DNA of 64,000 nt from DATDAH01 sp963845425 (GTDB taxonomy: Bacteria; Actinomycetota; Acidimicrobiia; Acidimicrobiales; DATDAH01): the NCBI GenBank assembly GCA_963845425.1, contig CAWJSC010000001.1:135078-199077 (forward strand). Reading direction: 5' to 3'. The stretch's first letter is position 1. Each line of letters begins with the position of its first letter. Shown here piece by piece: positions 25,240 through 33,403 of the stretch. A program made the position numbers and the translations under genes. The notes below the pieces were generated by a model that ran no database searches, was not told the origin of the DNA, and saw only the letters and a list, made by a program, of their open reading frames with translations.

Positions 25240-26432
25240 AGCTCCGGTTCGACGACGCGACGGAGGCGTTCCGGGCGGAGTTCGTCGCCTGGCTCGAGGA
25301 GAACGCGCCCGACCCGGCCGAGACCGCCGTCCGTCCGCGCTCGACTGCGGATGTCCCCGAGTGGGCCCGGCGCTGGCAGCGCAAGCTCTTCGACGCGGGC
25401 TGGCTGGTGCCCGGGAACACGCCGGAGTTCGGGGGCCGGAACGCGTCGCTGCTGGAGCAGTTCGTGCACCTGGAGGAACTGGGCCGCCGACGGATCACCC
25501 TCAGCTTCAACCCCCAGGGCCTCAGCATCGTCGTGCCCTCGATCCTCGCCTTCGGGACCGACGAGCAGAAGCGACGATGGGCCGCCCCCGTCCTCCGGGC
25601 CGAGATGACCGCCGCCCTCGGCATGAGCGAGCCCGACGCCGGCTCCGACCTCGCCGGACTGCGGACCCGGGCCACCCTCGACGGCGACCACTTCGTCGTC
25701 AACGGGCAGAAGGTCTGGACCTCCGGTGCCCACGACGCCGACGTCATCCTGGCGTTCGTCCGCACCGACCCCGACGCCACCAAGCACCGTGGGATCAGCT
25801 GCCTGGTGGTCCCCACCGACCTACCCGGCCTGACCCGGCGGCCCTTCGGCTCGATCGTCGGGCCGGAGGACCTGGACTTCAACGAGGTGTTCTTCGACGA
25901 CGTCGAGGTCCCGGCCGAGAACCTGATCGGCGAGCTGCACGGCGGGTGGCGGGTGGCCACCGGCTCCCTGGGCCACGAGCGGGCGATGATGTGGCTCGGC
26001 TTTGCGGAGCGCCTGGACTTCATCGTCCGGGAGGGGGGCAACTCGCTCGTCGACCACGGGACGGACACCGACCCGGTGGTGCAGGACTGGTTCGGCGGCG
26101 TGGTCATCGACACCTACGCGCTGAGGCTCCTCGGCTACCACACGCTGGCCAAGGCCCGGCGGGGCATGGAGCCCGTCGAGCAGTCGATCCTGAAGCTGTT
26201 CGGCTCCGAGGCCGGCCAAGCCGCGGCGCTCCACATGCTCGACGCGCTCGGCCTCGACGGCCTCGACCCCACGCAGGACTCGATCGCCGCGGCCCCGCTC
26301 CAGTCCGACTGGGTCCACGCCAGCTGGTTCACCCTCTACCTGCGCACCTTCGCCGGCACCGTGGCCGGCGGCACCTCCCAGATCCAGCGCAACATCATCG
26401 CCGAACAGGTCCTCGGCCTCCCCCGCTCCTGA
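25236..26432 (+). CDS. Acyl-CoA dehydrogenase family subunit (pair 2, long)
   Basis: 398 aa. It has the full set of middle-domain motifs (ALGMSEPDAGSDLAGLRTRA, VNGQKVWTSGAHDADVILAFVRTD) and the C-terminal FAD motif TVAGGTSQIQRNIIAEQVLGLPR, again Gly in place of the canonical catalytic Glu. ATG 25236 overlaps the stop of the short subunit (ATGA), so the two are made together. Last gene of the operon. Transcription must stop in the repeat-rich region that follows. Confidence 0.9.
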   Translation: MKLRFDDATEAFRAEFVAWLEENAPDPAETAVRPRSTADVPEWARRWQRKLFDAGWLVPGNTPEFGGRNASLLEQFVHLEELGRRRITLSFNPQGLSIVVPSILAFGTDEQKRRWAAPVLRAEMTAALGMSEPDAGSDLAGLRTRATLDGDHFVVNGQKVWTSGAHDADVILAFVRTDPDATKHRGISCLVVPTDLPGLTRRPFGSIVGPEDLDFNEVFFDDVEVPAENLIGELHGGWRVATGSLGHERAMMWLGFAERLDFIVREGGNSLVDHGTDTDPVVQDWFGGVVIDTYALRLLGYHTLAKARRGMEPVEQSILKLFGSEAGQAAALHMLDALGLDGLDPTQDSIAAAPLQSDWVHASWFTLYLRTFAGTVAGGTSQIQRNIIAEQVLGLPRS

Positions 26433-26483
26433 GTCGGGCCCGGAGTCTGACGCCGGGTTCAACGGCCTCGCTCCGGGCAGTAC

Positions 26484-26530
26484 CGAGGCAGGGATGGGGG
26501 CGTGGGGTCACCCCGAGGGCCGTCGGGGGC
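26484..26530 (+). repeat. Dispersed intergenic module, copy a
   Basis: Starts CGAGGCA, then GGGGGCGTGGGGTCAC, and ends CCGTCGGGGGC. Same order of blocks as copies at 26714 (inverted), 37522 (inverted), 44786 and 58902. Confidence 0.7.
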
Positions 26531-26594
26531 AGAACCGCTCCGTGTCGCCACGCGCAGTGACTGCCCGCATCCGCTTCGCCGGTTTGACCCCCCA

Positions 26595-26637
26595 TCGGAG
26601 GCAATAGAGGGCGGCTTCCGCCCCATATTGCCTCCGA
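26595..26637. repeat. Large hairpin, GAGGCAATA type
   Basis: Arms 26595-26614 and 26618-26637 pair at 18 of 20 positions around a 3-base loop. The outer block GGAGGCAATA recurs in the perfect palindrome at 44886. Probable bidirectional terminator belonging to the dispersed element. Confidence 0.75.
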
Positions 26638-26730
26638 CGGACCGCAGGTCCGGCCAAACGAGCCCGGAGTCTCACGGAGGGTGGGCGGCCAGTTTCAGAC
26701 CGAGGGCCCGCTCGCCCCCGACGGCCTTCG

Positions 26731-27004
26731 GCCCGATCCCACGCCCCCGTGGTTGCCGTCGGTCGGCCCGGAGCGAACGTCGGGAGGGCACCGTGGACAC
26801 GCGGCGGTGAGACCAGGCCCCATTCCTGCCTTCGGTTGCCCATCTGGGTCAGTCGGGAGGGCACGGAGGACGGGTGGGCAGCGAGCCAGGCCCCCATTCC
26901 TGCCAGCGGTGTGCCGGACCCGTCCCGAGTGGGGGCACGGAGGACCGGCGACACGAGGCCCAGGCCCCCTATCCCTGCCATCGGTGTCCCCGATCGCCAC
27001 CGAC
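26731..27004 (-). repeat. Tandem array of about 74-bp units
   Basis: Four units whose anchor (CCCCC.TTCCTGCC or its variant) ends at 26757, 26830, 26904 and 26979, spacings 73, 74 and 75. GGGAGGGCAC or a variant recurs at the same phase. The first unit is the inverted module copy b, so the array looks like expanded, diverged copies of the module. It ends at the stop codon of the minus-strand gene. Confidence 0.65.
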
Positions 27005-27007
27005 GGG

Positions 27008-27946
27008 TCAGAGGGGCAGTAGCGCGGGGAGCCGGCGGGTTGCCAGCAGCTGTTCGCCGAGCTCGATGGTGAGGCGCCGGGAGTCGCCGAGGAGGGCGTC
27101 CAGCACGAACGTGCGGCGGAGGTGGTGGTGGAAGGGGTGCTCGGCGGTGAAGCCGACACCGGCCAGGACCTGCTGGGCATGGCGGGCGACCGTGCGGCCG
27201 GAGCGGCCGGCGACAGCCTTGGCCATCGCGGCGGTGAGGGGGGTGCCGTCGTCCGAGGCGGCCCCTACGGCGGCGTCGGCCGCCTCGATGGCGACCAGGC
27301 TCTCGGCCAGGCGGTGGCGGACGGCCTGGAAGGACGCGATGGGCACGCCGAACTGGATGCGGTCCACGGCGTGGTCCCGGGCGAGGGCGAGCATGGCCCG
27401 GGACGCCCCGACCAGTTCGTGGGCGAGGGCTCGTTGACCGGTGGCCATGGCGTCGGCCCAGGCGGCGGGGTCGAGGGGCGTCCCGTCTCCGGTCAGGTCG
27501 GTCGCGGTCACGTCGACCATCCCGTACCCGGGGTCGATGCCGTCGACCGGACGGAGCGTCAATTCACCGGCGTCCACGGCCGAGACCGTGAGCCTGCCGT
27601 CGCCGGCCGTGGCGACGACGGCCACCGTCCCGGCGGACCGGACCCCGGCGGTGCCGAGGCCGAGAATGTCCCCGCCCGCGCCGGGCGGGTCGTGCCGACC
27701 GAGGGCGGGGAGGACGACGGGTCCCTCGACCCCGAGCGCGGCGGCCAGCACCCGGTCGAGGGCGGAGGACGTGGCGTCGGCCCGCCCTTGGTGCTCGAAC
27801 AGCAGGCCGATGGCGGTGGCCGGGTCCTCGGCCAGGGCGTCGGCCCACCCCAGGTCGTCGAGCGCGGCGTCGAGGGCCTGGCCCGTGTGCTCGGCCGTGA
27901 CGTGGGCCAGGCTCCGGTCGAACAGCTCGCGGTCCTCCGCGTCCAT
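27008..27946 (-). CDS. Acyl-CoA dehydrogenase family subunit (pair 3, short)
   Basis: 312 aa, the most reduced of the three short ACAD subunits. N-terminal helices DAEDRELFDRSLAHVTAEHT, a short beta domain, then DRIQFGVPIASFQAVRHRLAESLVAIE and HAQQVLAGVGFTAEHPFHHHLRRTFVLD. FAD contacts are presumably shared with the long partner at 28038. ATG 27946. The open frame upstream is in the intergenic hairpin. It is distal in the minus operon that starts at 30675. Confidence 0.85.
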   Translation of the reverse strand: MDAEDRELFDRSLAHVTAEHTGQALDAALDDLGWADALAEDPATAIGLLFEHQGRADATSSALDRVLAAALGVEGPVVLPALGRHDPPGAGGDILGLGTAGVRSAGTVAVVATAGDGRLTVSAVDAGELTLRPVDGIDPGYGMVDVTATDLTGDGTPLDPAAWADAMATGQRALAHELVGASRAMLALARDHAVDRIQFGVPIASFQAVRHRLAESLVAIEAADAAVGAASDDGTPLTAAMAKAVAGRSGRTVARHAQQVLAGVGFTAEHPFHHHLRRTFVLDALLGDSRRLTIELGEQLLATRRLPALLPL

Positions 27947-27959
27947 CAGCCGGCACTCC

Positions 27960-28009
27960 GTTCTGGGGGCTGTAGCGCGCGCTGGGGCGCGCATCTGAGC
28001 CGCCAGAAC
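27960..28009. repeat. Intercistronic hairpin between the pair-3 subunits
   Basis: GTTCTGGGGGCT (27960-27971) pairs 11/12 with AGCCGCCAGAAC (27998-28009). The loop itself contains GCGCGC twice. It may attenuate or stabilise the mRNA between two cistrons. No gene lies in this 91-bp gap. Confidence 0.5.
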
Positions 28010-28037
28010 CGGTGCGGGGGGCGGGAGGGGGCGTCCA

Positions 28038-29168
28038 TCAGCGGTCGTTCCCGAGGTCGAGGAGGCGCTTGGCGATGATGTTGCGCTGGATCTCGGCGCT
28101 GCCGCCGTAGATGGTCGCGGCGCGCGAGTAGAGGACCTCGGTCCGCCACTGCTCGGCCTCGGGGTCATCGCCGAGGAGCACGTCGTCCGACAGGCCGGCG
28201 GCGGCCAGACCGAAGAGGGCCTGCTCGCTACCGGCGAGCAGGACCTTGTCGACAGAGGTCTCGGCCCCGAGCTTGTCCCCCCGCGCCAGCCGGTGCTGGG
28301 TGGCACAGGACCGGGCCCGGAAGGCGTGGAGCGCCAGGAACACCTCGCCCACCTCCACGGCGGTGAGCGCGTCATCGGGGACCTCGGTCAGGAGCTGGCC
28401 CATCCGATGGTGCAGGTGGGCGCCGCGAAGCCCCAGCGCCGTGCTGCGCTCGTAGGGCAGCAGGTCCATGGCCACCGACCAGCCGCCCCCGACCTCCCCC
28501 AGGAGGCGCTCGGTGGGCACGAGCACGTCGTCGAAGAACACCTCGCAGAACTCGGCCACCCCGTGCAGGGTCTCGATCGGCCGCACGGTGATCCCGGGCG
28601 TGTCCATGTCGACGAAGAAGGCCGTGATGCCGCGGTGGGCGGACTCCTGGGTGCCGGTCCGCGTGAGCAGGACACAGCGCTGCGCGTACTGGGCCAGGCT
28701 GGTCCAGACCTTCTGGCCGGTGACCACCCAGCCGCCGTCCGCCGGCGTCGCCCGACAGGAGAGGGAGCCGAGGTTGCTCCCGGTGCCCGGCTCTGAGAAC
28801 CCCTGGCACCACGTCTCGTCCCCGGAGAGCTGGCGGGGCACCATCTCGGCGGCCAGGTCCGGTGCCGCGTAGTCGATCATGGTCGGCACCAGCACCTCGG
28901 TCATCGAGTAGAGGCCGGGTTGGATGAGGTCGCGGGCGGTGAGGGCCTCCCCCAGGTACCCCCGGAGAAGGGGCGAGCCGGGCCGACCGCCGACCCGCTC
29001 CGGCCAGCCGTGGCGCATCCAGCCGGCCTCGAACGCCAGACCTTTCACCTTCGAGAGCTGGGCCATCTGCTCGTCGAGGGTGCCGGCACCGGCGTAGGTC
29101 GGCGCGAGCACATCGGCCTGCTCGTCGAGCCAGGCGTCGACGCCGGCCCGGAAGTCGTCCAGGTCCAT
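28038..29168 (-). CDS. Acyl-CoA dehydrogenase family subunit (pair 3, long)
   Basis: 376 aa. WCQGFSEPGTGSNLGSLSCRA and VTGQKVWTSLAQYAQRCVLLTRT are intact. The C-terminal FAD motif is TIYGGSAEIQRNIIAKRLLDLG, with Gly at the usual catalytic Glu position. Forms a likely heteromer with the downstream short subunit. Starts 5 bp after the NTF2-like gene. Part of the operon reductase-NTF2-ACAD-ACAD. Confidence 0.9.
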   Translation of the reverse strand: MDLDDFRAGVDAWLDEQADVLAPTYAGAGTLDEQMAQLSKVKGLAFEAGWMRHGWPERVGGRPGSPLLRGYLGEALTARDLIQPGLYSMTEVLVPTMIDYAAPDLAAEMVPRQLSGDETWCQGFSEPGTGSNLGSLSCRATPADGGWVVTGQKVWTSLAQYAQRCVLLTRTGTQESAHRGITAFFVDMDTPGITVRPIETLHGVAEFCEVFFDDVLVPTERLLGEVGGGWSVAMDLLPYERSTALGLRGAHLHHRMGQLLTEVPDDALTAVEVGEVFLALHAFRARSCATQHRLARGDKLGAETSVDKVLLAGSEQALFGLAAAGLSDDVLLGDDPEAEQWRTEVLYSRAATIYGGSAEIQRNIIAKRLLDLGNDR

Positions 29169-29173
29169 CGGGG

Positions 29174-29611
29174 CTACTCGGGCGCCGTGGTCGGCTCGGG
29201 GCGCGTCGGGTCGTGGGCCCGACCCGAGTCGCGGGTACCGCTACGGCGCAGGAAGGTCATCGACCGGGTGTGGAGCCGCCAGCCGTGCTCCGTGCGTCGG
29301 TAGGTGTCGGTGTACCAACCGATGCGCATGGCGTGGTTCGTCTGGTCGACGAAGCACAGGGTCTGGCGACCGGAGCCGACGTCGCCGTCGAGCTCGAGGG
29401 ACGGCGTCCCCGTGAGGAACAAGCCCTTGGGGGCGGCGGCCACCAGGGTGGGGAAGTCGGCGAGGGTGTACGTGTCCCCGAACGCGCTGTAGGTGCCGTC
29501 GGGAGTGAAGACCTCGATGACGGCCTCGATGTCGTCCTGGGTCATGCCGACGGCGTAACGCGCCAGCAACTGCTCGACCTCGATGATGTCAGCGATCTCG
29601 TCCTGGTCCAT
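29174..29611 (-). CDS. NTF2/SnoaL-like protein
   Basis: 145 aa. DEIADIIEVEQLLARYAVGMTQDDIEAVIEVF is the helix pair that starts SnoaL_4 folds, and YTDTYRRTEHGWRLHTRSMTFL the closing strands. It could be an isomerase or dehydratase, and no catalytic residue set can be assigned. ATG 29611 has GAGGGTG just upstream. An in-frame ATG at 29623 overlaps the reductase stop as ATGA and is equally possible. The polar C-terminal tail (DSGRAHDPTRPEPTTAPE) is probably disordered. Confidence 0.75.
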   Translation of the reverse strand: MDQDEIADIIEVEQLLARYAVGMTQDDIEAVIEVFTPDGTYSAFGDTYTLADFPTLVAAAPKGLFLTGTPSLELDGDVGSGRQTLCFVDQTNHAMRIGWYTDTYRRTEHGWRLHTRSMTFLRRSGTRDSGRAHDPTRPEPTTAPE

Positions 29612-29619
29612 GGTCACCC

Positions 29620-30675
29620 TCATTCGTAGACGACGTGCACCGTCGGGCTGACGGGCACGGACTGGCAGGTGAGCACCCAGCCGTCGTCGACCTCGTCGTC
29701 GGTCAGCGCGTTGTTGACCCGCATGGTGACCGAACCGTCCACCAGTTTCGCCATGCAGGTCGCGCAGCTGCCCGCCTCGCACGAGGACGGCGCGGGCAGG
29801 CCGAACTGGCGGGCGGTCTGCAGGAGGGTCGTACCGGGATGGTGGTCGCCGGTCTCCGTGCGGCCGGCGAGCTCGATCGTGATCCGGGTGGGCGCCCCTT
29901 CGGGCGGGACGTCGGTCGCCTCGACCGGCTCGGGCACGGCGAACCGCTCCACGTGGACGCGGTCGGGCGCCATGCCCTGGTCGAGCAGGCTGTGCTCGAC
30001 GATGTCCATGAACGGCGCCGGCCCACAGAGGTAGAAATCGGGGTCGTCACCCACCCAGGCGAACGGCGCGATGGCGGCATCGTCCACGAAGCCCCGCTCG
30101 GCGTCGAGGTGGTGCACGAGCTCGAAGCGCCCCGGGAACCGGTCGGCGAGCTCGTCCAGTTCGGTGGCGAAGATCGTGCTGTCCCGGTCTCGATTGGCGT
30201 AGAACAGGTGGACCCGGCGGCGCGACCCCCCGAGGGCGGCCTTGACCAGGGAGATGACCGGGGTGATCCCGCTCCCGGCGGCGAAGGCCACGAGGTCACC
30301 GTCACCCGGGGCGAGGCGGAAGACGCCGGCGGGACAGGTGGCCTCGATCTCGTCACCGGGCTCGAGGGTGTCGATCATCCAGTTCGACACCAGGCCGTCC
30401 GCCACCCGCTTGACGGTCACCTGGAGCTCGGCGTCGACGCCCGGTGCGGAGCACATCGAATAGCAGCGCAGGTGGGGCTCGCCGTCGATTCGGACCCGGA
30501 AGGTGCAGAACTGGCCGGCGTCGTACCGGAACGCGTCGCGGAGGTCGTCGGGCACCTCGAGCACGAACGAGCGGGCATCGGCGGTCTCGTCCACGACGCG
30601 AGCGATCCGGAGGGCGTGGAAGTCGTGGTCGCGCGCGCCCTCCAGAGGGGAGGGGAGCGAGACCGGGACCGCCAT
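29620..30675 (-). CDS. Oxygenase reductase: FAD/NAD plus C-terminal [2Fe-2S] (KshB-like)
   Basis: 351 aa electron-transfer protein. Flavin domain with RCYS (residues 70-73), NAD domain with GSGITP (134-139) and YLCGP (215-219), and a plant-type ferredoxin domain with Cys299, Cys304, Cys307 and Cys337. It passes electrons from NAD(P)H to a Rieske or other oxygenase. The same layout is found in KshB and phenylacetyl-CoA epoxidase reductases. Its only Rieske partner visible is at 8514. ATG 30675 is fixed by the leaderless promoter at 30684-30711. First gene of its operon. Confidence 0.9.
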   Translation of the reverse strand: MAVPVSLPSPLEGARDHDFHALRIARVVDETADARSFVLEVPDDLRDAFRYDAGQFCTFRVRIDGEPHLRCYSMCSAPGVDAELQVTVKRVADGLVSNWMIDTLEPGDEIEATCPAGVFRLAPGDGDLVAFAAGSGITPVISLVKAALGGSRRRVHLFYANRDRDSTIFATELDELADRFPGRFELVHHLDAERGFVDDAAIAPFAWVGDDPDFYLCGPAPFMDIVEHSLLDQGMAPDRVHVERFAVPEPVEATDVPPEGAPTRITIELAGRTETGDHHPGTTLLQTARQFGLPAPSSCEAGSCATCMAKLVDGSVTMRVNNALTDDEVDDGWVLTCQSVPVSPTVHVVYE

Positions 30676-30683
30676 GGGGGGTG

Positions 30684-30711
30684 ATGATAATCGAATTCTC
30701 AATTGTGACAA
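30684..30711 (-). promoter_or_regulatory. Leaderless promoter of the reductase operon, with inverted repeat
   Basis: Minus strand TTGTCA (30706-30711), 16-bp spacer, TATCAT (30684-30689), 8 bases to ATG 30675. The small palindrome ATTGTGACAAT (30702-30712) covers the -35 box. The region is unusually AT-rich for this DNA. Confidence 0.75.
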
Positions 30712-30773
30712 TGGTGATCGCGGGGGATGTAGGCTCGCGTGGGAGAGCCGTCTGACCGAGGGGTGCGCGGAAC

Positions 30774-32381
30774 ATGGGGGGTACGCAGCGGTGGGCGCGT
30801 CGTGCGCTGCCTGAGGACTTGGCGCGGGACTACGTCGCCCAGGGCTGGTGGACCGACGCCGCTCTCGGCTCGATGGTCGCCGACGGGCTCTCCGGACTGG
30901 GCCACACCGAGTTCCACGTCCGGTCGAAGGTCCGTCCCTGGGACGGCACGTTCGCCGACGTCGACCGGGCGGCCCGCGGGCTGGCCACGTCCCTGCAGGC
31001 CGAAGGGGTGGGGCCGGGGTCGGTGGTCATGCTCCAGCTGCCGAACTGGGTCGAGGCCGGCATCGCCTTCTGGGCGGCGGCCTACCTGGGGGCGGTCGTG
31101 GTCCCCGTCGTGCACTTCTACGGCCCGAAGGAGGTCGACTACATCCTCCGGGCCACCGAGCCGGACGTGGTGGTCACCGCTGAACGCTTCGGCCACAGCG
31201 ACCACCTGGCGAACTACGAGGCGCTCCTCGCCGACCGGCCCGGGCCCCGCTGGCTGGTGGTGGGGGACACCCCCGCGAGCGGGCTGCCCACGCGGGCGGA
31301 GCCGTTCGCGCCGTTGCTGGATGCCGAGCCTCTCGCCGAGCCCGTGCCGGTCGACCCGGACGCCCCGGCGATCATCGCCTTCACCTCGGGCACGACCCGC
31401 GACCCCAAGGGCGTCATCCACTCACACCGGACGATCGGCTTCGAGACCCGGCAACTCGACTACATGTTCCCCGGGGGTGGCCCGCCGCAGATCACCGGTG
31501 CCCCGGTCGGGCACTTCATCGGGATGGTCAACGCGTTCCTCGTCCCGCTGCTGCGGGAGCGGGCCGTGAACCTGGTCGACGTGTGGGATCCCGGTGAGGT
31601 CCTCCGTCTCATGCGGGAGGAGGGCCTCGGGGTGACGGGGGGCGCCACGTACTTCCTGACCAGCCTGCTCGACCACCCCGACTTCACCGACGAGCACCTC
31701 GCCCTGATGCCCTTCGCCGGGCTCGGGGGGTCCACGGTGCCGATCGCCGTCATGGAGCGGCTCACGGCCCTGGGCATCGACGCCTTCCGCTCCTACGGGA
31801 GCACGGAGCACCCGTCGATCACCGGCTGCCTGCTCGATGATCCCCTGGAGAAGCGCCAGACCACCGATGGCCACCTGCTCCCCGGGGTCGAGCTGCGCAT
31901 CGAGGACGAGGGGGAGATCGTCACCCGGGGCCCCGACTGCTGCATCGGCTACACCGACCCGGAACTGACGGCGCGGGCTTTCGACGCCGAGGGTTGGTAT
32001 CACACCGGCGACGTGGGCGTCCTCGACGACGACGGCTACCTCACCATCACCGACCGGCTCTCCGACATCATCATCCGCGGCGGTGAGAACATCAGCGCCC
32101 AGGAGATCGAGGAGCTGCTGATGGGGATGGACGCCGTCGCCGAGGTCAGCGTCGTGGCCGCGCCCGACGAGCGCCTCGGGGAGCACGCCGCGGCGATGCT
32201 CCGCCTGCACGAGGGCGCCACCGCCCCGACCCTCGACGACGTCCGGGCCCACCTCGGCGCCGCGGGCCTGGCCCGGCAGAAGTGGCCCGAGGAGCTCCAC
32301 GCGGTGGACGACTTCCCGCGGACCCCGTCCGGGAAGGTCCAGAAGTACGTGCTGCGCCGACAGCTGAAGGACAGCCAGTGA
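30774..32381 (+). CDS. Acyl-CoA synthetase (FadD-type ligase)
   Basis: 535 aa. A3 motif FTSGTTRDPKGVIHSH, A5 YGSTEHPSITG, A7/A8 GWYHTGDVGV and DRLSDIIIRGGENISA, A10 lysine in TPSGKVQKYVL. It resembles cyclohexanecarboxylate/steroid-acid-CoA ligases, in which GSTE replaces the usual GxTE spacing. ATG 30774 has GAGGGG nearby, and a TAGGCT (30730-30735) could be its -10 with a 38-base leader. GTGA overlap with the next gene. Heads the operon ligase-CMD-DUF35-thiolase. Confidence 0.9.
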   Translation: MGGTQRWARRALPEDLARDYVAQGWWTDAALGSMVADGLSGLGHTEFHVRSKVRPWDGTFADVDRAARGLATSLQAEGVGPGSVVMLQLPNWVEAGIAFWAAAYLGAVVVPVVHFYGPKEVDYILRATEPDVVVTAERFGHSDHLANYEALLADRPGPRWLVVGDTPASGLPTRAEPFAPLLDAEPLAEPVPVDPDAPAIIAFTSGTTRDPKGVIHSHRTIGFETRQLDYMFPGGGPPQITGAPVGHFIGMVNAFLVPLLRERAVNLVDVWDPGEVLRLMREEGLGVTGGATYFLTSLLDHPDFTDEHLALMPFAGLGGSTVPIAVMERLTALGIDAFRSYGSTEHPSITGCLLDDPLEKRQTTDGHLLPGVELRIEDEGEIVTRGPDCCIGYTDPELTARAFDAEGWYHTGDVGVLDDDGYLTITDRLSDIIIRGGENISAQEIEELLMGMDAVAEVSVVAAPDERLGEHAAAMLRLHEGATAPTLDDVRAHLGAAGLARQKWPEELHAVDDFPRTPSGKVQKYVLRRQLKDSQ

Positions 32382-32968
32382 CCGAGGCCCGCATCCCGGC
32401 CCTGGCGCCCTCGGACTGGCCGGCGTCGATGCGCGAGGCGCTGGCCGTGCTCCTGCCGGAGAACCCGCGCCATCCCCGGTTGCGTACCGAGGGACGGCCC
32501 AAGGCCCTCAACGCCCTGGGGACCCTCGCCCAGTACCCCGAGCTGGCGCGGGCCTACCACGTCTTCAACGGTCACGTGATCTACAACACGAGCCTGTCGC
32601 CCCGGCAGCGGGAGCTGCTGGTCCTGCGGGTCGCCGCCGTCCGCGGGAGCGAGTACGAGTGGACCCAGCACGTGGTCCTCGCCGCCGACGTCGGCATCAG
32701 CGACGACGAGGTGGACCGGGTGGCTGCCGGCCCCGATGCGGCCGGATGGTCGCTCGGCGACGCCGCCCTCCTGCGGGCGGTCGACGAGCTCCTGGCCGAC
32801 GCGATGGTGACCGACGAGACGTGGGCCACCCTCGCCGAAGAGCTGGACGTCCAGCAGCTCATGGACGTCGTCTTCACGGTCGGGTCCTATGACCTGCTCG
32901 CGATGGCGTTCCGCTCCTTCCGCGTCGAGCTCGACGACGACCTGAAGCCCCACCTCCGAGAGACCTGA
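32378..32968 (+). CDS. Carboxymuconolactone decarboxylase (AhpD-like) family protein
   Basis: 196 aa all-helical protein. SPRQRELLVLRVAAVRGSEYEWTQHVVLAADVGISDDE contains the CMD core, but the redox CxxC of AhpD is absent (SEYEW), so peroxidase activity is unlikely. The carboxymuconolactone decarboxylase or an uncharacterised group remain possible. GTG 32378 overlaps the ligase stop (GTGA). The acidic family context and its place between a ligase and a DUF35-thiolase pair suggest a CoA-ester related role that is unproven. Confidence 0.8.
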   Translation: MTEARIPALAPSDWPASMREALAVLLPENPRHPRLRTEGRPKALNALGTLAQYPELARAYHVFNGHVIYNTSLSPRQRELLVLRVAAVRGSEYEWTQHVVLAADVGISDDEVDRVAAGPDAAGWSLGDAALLRAVDELLADAMVTDETWATLAEELDVQQLMDVVFTVGSYDLLAMAFRSFRVELDDDLKPHLRET

Positions 32969-32976
32969 GAGGACCG

Positions 32977-33402
32977 ATGGAGACCGTCCCCCATCCCCCC
33001 GACGTGTTCACCTGGCCGTCCGACGAGCCCCAGCTCATCGGCGCGCGCTGTGCGGCCTGCTCGGCGATCACCTTCCCGATGGCGACCTCTTGCCCCCGCT
33101 GCGGCACGCCCGACCTGGCCGAACACCTGCTCCCGCGCCGGGGGACGCTGTGGACCTGGACCACCCAGGACTTCCTGCCCAAGGAGCCCTACGCCAGCGG
33201 GGAGACCAACGAGACCTTCCAGCCCTACGGCGTCGGCCTGGTCCAGCTCGGCGACGAGGTCCGGGTCGAGGCCCGCCTCACCGAAGCCGACCCGGCCAAG
33301 CTGGACTTCGGCATGGAGGTCCAGCTCGTGGTGGTGCCGTTCCGAGAGGACGGCGACACCACGATCGTCACGTTCGCCTTCGAGCCGGTGCAGGAGGATT
33401 GA
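32977..33402 (+). CDS. DUF35 zinc-ribbon/OB-fold protein (thiolase partner)
   Basis: 141 aa. Zinc ribbon Cys25, Cys28, Cys39, Cys42, then an OB fold (QPYGVGLVQLGDEVRVEARLTE). DUF35 proteins bind acyl-CoA or stabilise thiolase-fold partners, as the ChsH2 DUF35 domain does with Ltp2. Encoded 1 bp before the thiolase at 33404. A close paralogue is at 55743, sharing DVFTWP.DEPQLIG and FGMEV/FGMDV segments. Confidence 0.88.
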   Translation: METVPHPPDVFTWPSDEPQLIGARCAACSAITFPMATSCPRCGTPDLAEHLLPRRGTLWTWTTQDFLPKEPYASGETNETFQPYGVGLVQLGDEVRVEARLTEADPAKLDFGMEVQLVVVPFREDGDTTIVTFAFEPVQED

Positions 33403-33403
33403 G

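Larger units (their letters stand above)
26433..27007. repeat. 575-bp convergent gap filled with repeats, no gene
   Basis: Between the convergent ends of two acyl-CoA dehydrogenase operons. It holds repeat module copy a (26484-26530), a large hairpin (26595-26637), an inverted copy b (26714-26757) and about four tandem units of roughly 74 bp (about 26731-27004). Open frames here are not gene-like. Confidence 0.7.

Noticed and set aside
26731..27004. CRISPR-like array from evenly spaced repeats
   Set aside because: Units are about 74 bp with poorly conserved copies, no short invariant repeat with unique spacers, and no cas genes nearby.
26433..27007. Several open frames in the 26.4-27.0 kb gap (for example 157 and 161 codons)
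   Set aside because: They track the tandem repeat and have no ribosome sites or family resemblance.
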